A stretch of DNA of 64,000 nt, taken from positions 124,001 through 188,000 of the forward strand of contig CAVZFQ010000018.1 in NCBI GenBank assembly GCA_963774625.1. Direction: 5' to 3'. A program made the translations under genes and the position numbers. This stretch comes from VAXT01 sp963774625. Lineage in GTDB: Bacteria > Actinomycetota > Thermoleophilia > Gaiellales > Gaiellaceae. The notes below the pieces were generated by a model. The model did not search any database and was not told the DNA's origin. It saw only the letters and a program-made list of their open reading frames with translations. This document shows, one piece after another, positions 58,841 to 64,000 of the stretch. How positions within the stretch are numbered: the stretch's first letter is position 1; each line of letters starts with the position of its first letter.

Positions 58841-60168
58841 CAACCAAGGAGCTCGAGCAGGGCGCGGCCGACGGCTCGATCGACACCGTTGTCGTCGCCT
58901 TCACCGACATGCAGGGCCGCCTCATGGGAAAGCGCCTGCACGCGAACTACTTTCTCGACGGAGACATCTCCGAGCACGGAGTCGAGGGCTGCAACTACCT
59001 GCTCGCCCTCGAGATGGAGGGAGACCCCGTCCCCGGCTACGAGATGGCGAGCTGGGACCGGGGATACGGCGATCTTCGGCTCGTGCCGGACATGGCCACC
59101 CTGCGGCGCATCCCGTGGCTCGAAGGGACGGCGCTCGTCCTCGCGGACGTCGCCTGGCTCGACGGCTCTCCGGTCGCACCGTCTCCACGGCAGGTCTTGA
59201 AGCGCCAGGTCGACCGTGCAACCGAGCTCGGGTACACCGCGATGTTCGGCTCCGAGCTCGAGTTTTTCCTGCTCAAGGAGACGTACGAGGAGGCGCACGC
59301 GAAGCACTACCAAGATCTCACTCCGTCGGTCCCGTACATCCTCGACTACCACATCCTCGCCGCCACGTACGACGAGCCCTTCATCCGCCTGGTCCGGAAC
59401 TGCATGGAGGGAGCCGGCATCCGCGTCGAGTCGTCCAAGGGCGAGGCCTGGCCCGGCCAGCACGAGATCAACTTCCGTTACGCCGACGCGCTGACGATGG
59501 CCGACAACCACGTCATCTACAAGAACGGCGCGAAGGAGCTCGCCCACCTCAACGGCTGCTCGGTCACGTTCATGGCGAAGCCCGATCACACGTGGATCGG
59601 CTCCTCGTGTCACATCCATTCGAGCCTCTGGCGCGGGGACGAGAACGAGTTCGCCGGGGAAAGCGACACCTTCAAGCGGTACCTTGCCGGGCAGATCGCC
59701 CATCTCAAGGAGCTCGCGATCTTCGTCGCGCCGACGATCAACTCGTACAAGCGGTTCGCGGCCGGGAGCTGGGCGCCGACGACGCTCGCCTGGGGCCACG
59801 ACAACCGAACGTGCGGCTTCCGGATCGTCGGCCACGGGAGCGCGCTGCGCACCGAGACGCGCATCCCGGGAGGAGACGTCAATCCCTATCTCGCGTTCGC
59901 CGCTCTGCTCGCGGCCGGCCTCGCCGGAATCGAGGCAAGCCTCGAGCTGCCGCCGCCTCTCGAGGGCAACGCGTATGAGTCCGATGCCGAGCGCTTCCCG
60001 CACTCGCTGCGCGAGGGCATCGCCGCGCTCGAAGGCGGGACGATGGCCCGGAAGGCCCTCGGCGACGACGTCGTCGACCACTACCTGAACTACGCGCGCA
60101 CCGAGCAGGAGCTCTTCGACAAAGCGGTGACCTGCTACGAGCGGGAGCGGATGTTCGAGCGCGGATGA
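58834..60168 (+). CDS. Glutamine-synthetase-family enzyme (gamma-glutamylpolyamine synthetase-like)
   Basis: A 444-residue GS-fold ligase. The N-terminal beta-grasp is VVVAFTDMQGRLMGKRLHAN. The active-site blocks are MFGSELEFFLLKETYEEAHA (glutamates), WPGQHEINFRYADALTMADN, TFMAKPDHTWIGSSCHIHSS (metal and ATP) and NRTCGFRIVGHGSALRTETR. GS relatives of this length next to a PuuD-like hydrolase usually join glutamate to amines such as putrescine or ethanolamine. GTG start. Confidence 0.9.
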   Translation: MLTTKELEQGAADGSIDTVVVAFTDMQGRLMGKRLHANYFLDGDISEHGVEGCNYLLALEMEGDPVPGYEMASWDRGYGDLRLVPDMATLRRIPWLEGTALVLADVAWLDGSPVAPSPRQVLKRQVDRATELGYTAMFGSELEFFLLKETYEEAHAKHYQDLTPSVPYILDYHILAATYDEPFIRLVRNCMEGAGIRVESSKGEAWPGQHEINFRYADALTMADNHVIYKNGAKELAHLNGCSVTFMAKPDHTWIGSSCHIHSSLWRGDENEFAGESDTFKRYLAGQIAHLKELAIFVAPTINSYKRFAAGSWAPTTLAWGHDNRTCGFRIVGHGSALRTETRIPGGDVNPYLAFAALLAAGLAGIEASLELPPPLEGNAYESDAERFPHSLREGIAALEGGTMARKALGDDVVDHYLNYARTEQELFDKAVTCYERERMFERG

Positions 60169-60875
60169 AGCCCGTGGTCGGCATCACCTCGTACGCCGAG
60201 GAGGTGACGTGGGGCGCCTGGGTGGAGGAGGCTGCTCTCGTCCCGCTCTCGTACGTCCGCGCGATCGAGCGCGCCGGCGGCCGTCCGCTCGTCATCCCGC
60301 CGAGCGAGGGTGCGATCGAGGAGACCCTCGCGGTGCTCGACGGGATCCTCTTCTCCGGGGGCTCCGATCTCGATCCGGCGCTCTACGACGCGGAGGCTCA
60401 CCCGGAGACCCAGGGCGTGCACGAGGCTCGGGACCGCGCCGAGATGGAATTGCTGACGGCTGCGCTCGAGCGGGACATGCCGGTGCTCGCGGTGTGCCGC
60501 GGCTCACAGGTGCTGAACGTCGCGCGTGGCGGCGATCTCGTCCAGCACCTGCCGGACGAGCTCGGCCACGAGGAGCACAAGCACACGCCGGGCGAGTACT
60601 CCGATCACGACGTCACTCTCGAGCCCGGCACTCGGGTCGGCGGCCTCCTGGGAGATCGCGCGCCGGTCAAGTCGCACCACCATCAGGGCTTCGGGCGGAT
60701 CGGCGAGGGCCTGCGGACGGCCGGGTATGCGGAGGACGGAACCGTCGAGGCGCTCGAGGATCCCTCGAAGCGCTTCGCGGTGGGGGTTCTCTGGCACCCG
60801 GAGGAAGGTGAGGACATGGCGCTCTTCGAGGCACTCGTCGAGCAGGCCACGCAGTACCGGGACGAGCGACCGTGA
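60165..60875 (+). CDS. PuuD-like gamma-glutamyl hydrolase (class I GATase, C26)
   Basis: A 236-residue amidohydrolase. It opens KPVVGITSYAEEVTWGAWVE; the loop LDGILFSGGSDLDPALY is typical of PuuD. The nucleophile is the cysteine in MPVLAVCRGSQVLNVARGGD and the histidine-glutamate pair lies in VGVLWHPEEGED, with KSHHHQGFGRIGEGLR between. It would release glutamate from a gamma-glutamylated product (gamma-glutamyl-GABA in the puu pathway). ATGA overlap with the GS-like gene. Confidence 0.92.
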   Translation: MKPVVGITSYAEEVTWGAWVEEAALVPLSYVRAIERAGGRPLVIPPSEGAIEETLAVLDGILFSGGSDLDPALYDAEAHPETQGVHEARDRAEMELLTAALERDMPVLAVCRGSQVLNVARGGDLVQHLPDELGHEEHKHTPGEYSDHDVTLEPGTRVGGLLGDRAPVKSHHHQGFGRIGEGLRTAGYAEDGTVEALEDPSKRFAVGVLWHPEEGEDMALFEALVEQATQYRDERP

Positions 60876-62225
60876 TCACCGTCGTGAACCCGGCGACCGA
60901 GGAGACGATCGCCGAGCTGCCGGATGTGGGCGTGGGGGAGACGGACGCTGCTGTCGCGGCTGCGCAGGCGGCCTTCCCCGTCTGGCGCGCGGTGGCGCCG
61001 GCGGATCGCGCACGGCTGCTGAGGCGGCTCGCGGCTTCGGTCGAGGAGCACGCAGAGGAGCTCGCGTTGCTGGAGACGCGCAACGTTGGGAAGCCGATCG
61101 CCGATTCGCGCGGCGAGGTCGGGATGGTCGCCGAGGTCTTCTACTTCTACGCGGGCGCCGTCGACAAGCACTTCGGCGAGACGATTCCCGTGGCGGGGGG
61201 CGTGGACATGACTTTCCGGGAGCCGCTCGGAGTCGTGGGGCTGATCGTGCCGTGGAACTTTCCGATCGCGATCTCCAGCTGGAAGCTGGGGCCGGCGCTC
61301 GCCACCGGCAACACCGTCGTGCTGAAGCCCGCGGAGCTGACGCCGCTGACGGCGCTTCGGCTCGCGGAGCTCGCGCTCGAGGCCGGCATTCCGGAGGGGG
61401 TGTTGAACGTCGTGGCCGGGGCGGGGTCGGTCGTGGGGCGACGGCTCGTCGAGCATCCGGACGTGGCGAAGATCGGGTTCACCGGCTCGACCGAGGTCGG
61501 CCGCGAGGTGATGAAGGGCGCGGCTGAGACGATCAAGCGCGTCACGCTCGAGCTGGGCGGCAAGTCGGCGAACGTGGTCTTCGCCGACGCCGACCTCGAG
61601 GCTGCCGCGGCCGGCGCGCCGTACGCCGTGTTCGGGAACGCGGGGCAGGACTGCTGCGCCCGCTCGCGCATCCTCGTCGAGCGCTCCGCGTACGACCGGT
61701 TCGTCGAGCTGCTCGGTGTCGGCGGCCGAGGGTGTGAAGCTCGGCGATCCAGAGAGCGCAGACACCGAGATGGGGCCGCTGGTCTCGGCCGCGCAGCGCG
61801 AGACCGTGTCGTCCTACGTCGACGGTAACGTTGCCTACCAAGGCAACACACCAGGAGGTCCAGGGTTTTGGTTTCCGCCGACGGTGCTCGCACCAGTCTC
61901 GAACGACGACCGTGCCGCGCGCGAAGAGATCTTCGGGCCGGTCGCCGTCGTCATCCCGTTCGACGACGAGGCGGACGCGATCCGCCTGGCCAACGACACG
62001 CCCTACGGCCTCTCGGGGTCGATCTGGACGCGTGACGCTGCACGCGCGTTCCGGGTCGCCCGCGGGATCGATGCGGGCGTGCTCTCCGTCAACTCCAATA
62101 CATCCGTGCGGGTCTCCACGCCCTTCGGCGGGTTCAAGCAGTCCGGCTTCGGGCGCGAGCTCGGGATGCACGCCATGGACGGCTACTCCGAGGTCAAGAA
62201 CGTGTACCTCGCGACGGACGCCTGA
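60872..62225 (+). CDS. NAD(P)-dependent aldehyde dehydrogenase, frameshifted
   Basis: About 450 residues if repaired. The first frame gives the N-terminal and catalytic part: VGLIVPWNFPIAISSWKLGP, then VTLELGGKSANVVFADADLE with the general-base glutamate, and GNAGQDCCARSRILVERSAY with the nucleophilic cysteine near 260. At 61715 one extra G in CTCGGTGTCGG shifts the frame. The rest continues VSAAEGVKLGDPESADTEMG, REEIFGPVAVVIPFDDEADA, and STPFGGFKQSGFGRELGMHA. In the puu-like setting it would oxidise a gamma-glutamylated or free amino aldehyde. GTGA overlap upstream, TGATG overlap downstream. Confidence 0.9.
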
Positions 62226-62992
62226 TGGGCCGTCTCGACGGCAAGGTCGCCGTGATCACGGGCGCCGGCGGCGGCATGGGCCGCGAGGCGGCGATCGTCT
62301 TCGCCGGGGAGGGGGCTCAGGTCTGCGCCGCCGACATCGACGGCGACGCGGCCGAGCAGGTCGCCTCCGAGGCGGGTGACGCCCTGGCGGTGCAGGTCGA
62401 CGTCGCCGACGGGGCGAGCGTCCAGGCGATGTACGCGGCCGCCGCGGAGCGGTTCGGCGGGATCGACGTCCTCTACAACAACGCCGGCATCTCGCCGGCG
62501 GACGACGACTCGATCCTCGAGACCGAGGAAGACGCCTGGGATCGCGTCCAGAACGTGAACACGAAGGGTGTCTATCTGTGCTGCAAGCACGGGATCCCGT
62601 ACCTGCTGGAGCGGGGTGGAGGGTCGGTGATCAACGTGGCCTCGTTCGTGGCGCTGCTGGGTGCGGCGACGTCGCAGATCTCGTACTCGGCGTCGAAGGG
62701 CGCGGTGCTGTCGATGTCGCGCGAGCTCGGCGTGCAGTTCGCACGGCAGGGGATTCGGGTGAACGCGCTGTGCCCGGGGCCGGTCGAGACCCCACTGCTC
62801 CTGCGGATCTTCGGCGACGATCCCGCCGCCTACGAGCGGCGGCGCATCCACCTGCCGATGGGCCGGCTGGCGAAACCTCGCGAGATCGTCAACGCGGCGC
62901 TCTTCCTGGCGAGCGACGAGTCGTCGTACGTGAACGCGGCGACGTTCCTCGTCGACGGCGGCCTGACGGCCGCGTACGTGACGCCGGAGTAG
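62225..62992 (+). CDS. SDR-family oxidoreductase
   Basis: A 255-residue classical short-chain dehydrogenase. Cofactor loop KVAVITGAGGGMGREAAIVF, then LYNNAGISPADD (NAG). The catalytic serine lies in INVASFVALLGA, the YxxxK pair in ISYSASKGAVLSMS, and GIRVNALCPGPVETPLL follows. The aspartate after the second strand (VCAADID) favours NAD. It ends the amine operon and may handle an alcohol or ketone from the same pathway. Confidence 0.92.
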   Translation: MGRLDGKVAVITGAGGGMGREAAIVFAGEGAQVCAADIDGDAAEQVASEAGDALAVQVDVADGASVQAMYAAAAERFGGIDVLYNNAGISPADDDSILETEEDAWDRVQNVNTKGVYLCCKHGIPYLLERGGGSVINVASFVALLGAATSQISYSASKGAVLSMSRELGVQFARQGIRVNALCPGPVETPLLLRIFGDDPAAYERRRIHLPMGRLAKPREIVNAALFLASDESSYVNAATFLVDGGLTAAYVTPE

Positions 62993-63712
62993 CTAGGAGG
63001 CCGCCGGCGGAGGCGCAGCGGCGGCCGGCGCCGGCGTCGGTGCGGGCGCGGTCAGCTTGAAGTACGCCGTGGTGATCGCAGCCGCAGCGAACGGAACAGT
63101 GAGGCTATGGGCGACGAGCGAGCCGATCCAGGCGTCGAAGAAGTCCGGCAGCGGAGCGAAGAGCAGGGTGATCACCCCGGAAGCGACCGCGACGAGAATG
63201 AACGTAACGATGATCAGCCCGAACACAGGCCAGCCGTGTCCGCGCACGATCTCTCGTGAACGCCCGAAGGCTTCGCCCGCCGACTTACCCTCGATCACGA
63301 TCACGGGCACGAGCATCGACCAGATCGTGAGCAGGAATAGACCGGGAACGATCAAGAGGATCAGACCGAAGGCAATCCCGATGCCGGCGAGGATCCCGGC
63401 GACGATCAGCGAAGGCAGGCGGGGAGAAACAGCCTGGTAGATCTCGCCGATCGTGCGGTCGGCGCGGCCGTCGCGCACGTCTTGCACGACCTCGACCAGA
63501 GCACCCTGCACCCAGAAGTAGCCGACGATGCCCACGGCGGCAGCGATCAGGCCCCAGAAGAGGCCCGCCAGCACGCTGTCGCCTGCAGCCGCGTTGGCGA
63601 GAGCCGAGAGCAGGTCGAGGACGGCGTACACGACGAACGCGGTGAGGAAGAACTGCCAAAAGAATCTCTTGTAGAGGCCCCAGGCCTCGCCGAGCACGTC
63701 GCCGATCTGCAT
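62993..63712 (-). CDS. Polytopic membrane protein of unknown function
   Basis: A 239-residue protein with about five to six membrane segments: FFWQFFLTAFVVYAVLDLLS, GLFWGLIAAAVGIVGYFWVQ, LIVAGILAGIGIAFGLILLI, then VPGLFLLTIWSMLVPVIVIE and VFGLIIVTFILVAVASGVIT. The W-(S/x)-M-(L/x)-VPVIVIEG-KSAGEAFGRSREIVRGHGWP stretch, read in parts, is typical of the glycerophosphodiester-phosphodiesterase-associated membrane domain/YciC-like families. The tail is alanine and proline rich. TAGGGT lies six bases before the ATG. Confidence 0.75.
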   Translation of the reverse strand: MQIGDVLGEAWGLYKRFFWQFFLTAFVVYAVLDLLSALANAAAGDSVLAGLFWGLIAAAVGIVGYFWVQGALVEVVQDVRDGRADRTIGEIYQAVSPRLPSLIVAGILAGIGIAFGLILLIVPGLFLLTIWSMLVPVIVIEGKSAGEAFGRSREIVRGHGWPVFGLIIVTFILVAVASGVITLLFAPLPDFFDAWIGSLVAHSLTVPFAAAAITTAYFKLTAPAPTPAPAAAAPPPAAS

Positions 63713-63718
63713 TCGCCG

Positions 63719-63724
63719 ACCCTA
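63719..63724 (-). promoter_or_regulatory. -10 box, leaderless promoter of the membrane protein
   Basis: TAGGGT lies six bases before the ATG at 63712. Confidence 0.45.
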
Positions 63725-63727
63725 CAG

Positions 63728-64000
63728 CTATTCCGGGATCCGCAGGATGATCTTGCCGAGCTGCTCGCCGCTCTCCAGGCGCTCGTGGGCCGCCGCGGCC
63801 TCCGAGAGCGGAAAGATCTTGTCCACGATCGGCTTGACCCGACCGGACTCGACCAGTTCGTAGACGGCCTCGAAGTCCGCTCTCGTCCCCATCGTCGAGC
63901 CCAGGATCGACAGCTGCTTCCACCAGATCCGATGCAGGGCCGCGGGCGGGTTGGGGCCGGACGTGGCTCCGCAGACAACGACGCGGCCTCCTTGACGAGC
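63728..64000 (-). CDS. Zinc-type alcohol dehydrogenase/quinone oxidoreductase, C-terminal part
   Basis: The gene is cut by the window edge; 90 residues to the TAG stop are visible. ARQGGRVVVCGATSGPNPPA is the sixth Rossmann strand of MDR dehydrogenases, followed by WWKQLSILGSTMGTRADFEA, the typical 'L-x-x-LG-x-x-x-G' segment, and the C-terminal helix EAAAAHERLESGEQLGKIIL. Substrate cannot be told. It transcribes in the same direction as the membrane protein gene and ends 15 bases before that gene's start codon. Confidence 0.85.
   Translation of the reverse strand, partial: ARQGGRVVVCGATSGPNPPAALHRIWWKQLSILGSTMGTRADFEAVYELVESGRVKPIVDKIFPLSEAAAAHERLESGEQLGKIILRIPE

Noticed and set aside
1..64000. 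Prophage, integrative element or toxin-antitoxin system
   Set aside because: No integrase, transposase, phage structural gene, or typical toxin-antitoxin pair was seen on either strand.

Overview
The window reads as chromosomal DNA of a high-G+C bacterium, most likely an actinobacterium of the Thermoleophilia (Gaiella/Solirubrobacter/Rubrobacter-like) kind. This is an inference from the very high G+C, frequent GTG starts, a recurring actinobacterial TANNNT box 5-7 bases before start codons (leaderless transcripts), a pdxS-pdxT-yebC and ruvC-ruvA-ruvB order, a cyclic 2,3-diphosphoglycerate synthetase gene and a CXXXY-type CcmE. No phage, plasmid, IS element, integrase or CRISPR array is visible. 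Several genes (ArsR, an FtsH partner, an amidase, two cupredoxin genes, ccmF, an aldehyde dehydrogenase) are broken by 1-2 base indels while staying fully recognisable on both sides. This looks more like uncorrected sequencing error in a draft assembly than decay.

Layout. 1-3.8 kb: end of a methyltransferase, a VOC protein, and AraC, ArsR/SRPBCC and TetR regulatory genes. 3.8-8.9 kb: a four-gene minus-strand run of ATP-grasp protein, MASE1-PAS histidine kinase, cyclic-nucleotide-binding protein and FAD oxidoreductase. 9-11 kb: small conserved genes and a tRNA with CAU anticodon. 11-15.4 kb: a membrane proteolysis locus in which an M48 protease diverges from a large FtsH-like AAA/M41 protease with its own membrane partner. 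15.5-19.2 kb: a secreted phosphoesterase, a broken amidase, pdxST and yebC. 19.2-24.6 kb: secreted proteins, including two adjacent genes for multi-domain cupredoxins with proline linkers, one also carrying PASTA domains. 24.7-33 kb: informational core with ruvCAB, recJ and rel. 33-40 kb: thioesterase, phosphomannomutase, a secreted beta-helix protein and a class III cyclase/ATPase/TPR signalling protein. 40-43.5 kb: small metabolic genes. 43.5-46.4 kb: cytochrome c maturation genes ccmE, ccmF and a ccmI-like gene. 46.5-48.6 kb: M23 peptidase, hpt and a nuclease-like protein.

48.6-52.9 kb is the most striking block. A metallophosphoesterase, a cyclic 2,3-diphosphoglycerate synthetase, a 2-phosphoglycerate kinase and a GlpX-like phosphatase overlap one another by four bases each. 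Together they could make, and perhaps remove, cyclic 2,3-diphosphoglycerate. The GlpX-like protein has lost two residues that bind metal in class II fructose bisphosphatase. 53-63 kb is a nitrogen-compound catabolic region. On the minus strand lie an amino-acid permease, a dimethylglycine/sarcosine dehydrogenase-like enzyme and a choline-kinase-like protein. Divergent from them are a HAD phosphatase, glutamine-synthetase-like and PuuD-like enzymes, an aldehyde dehydrogenase and an SDR, resembling a gamma-glutamyl polyamine or amine pathway. The window ends in a membrane protein and the 3' end of a zinc-type dehydrogenase.
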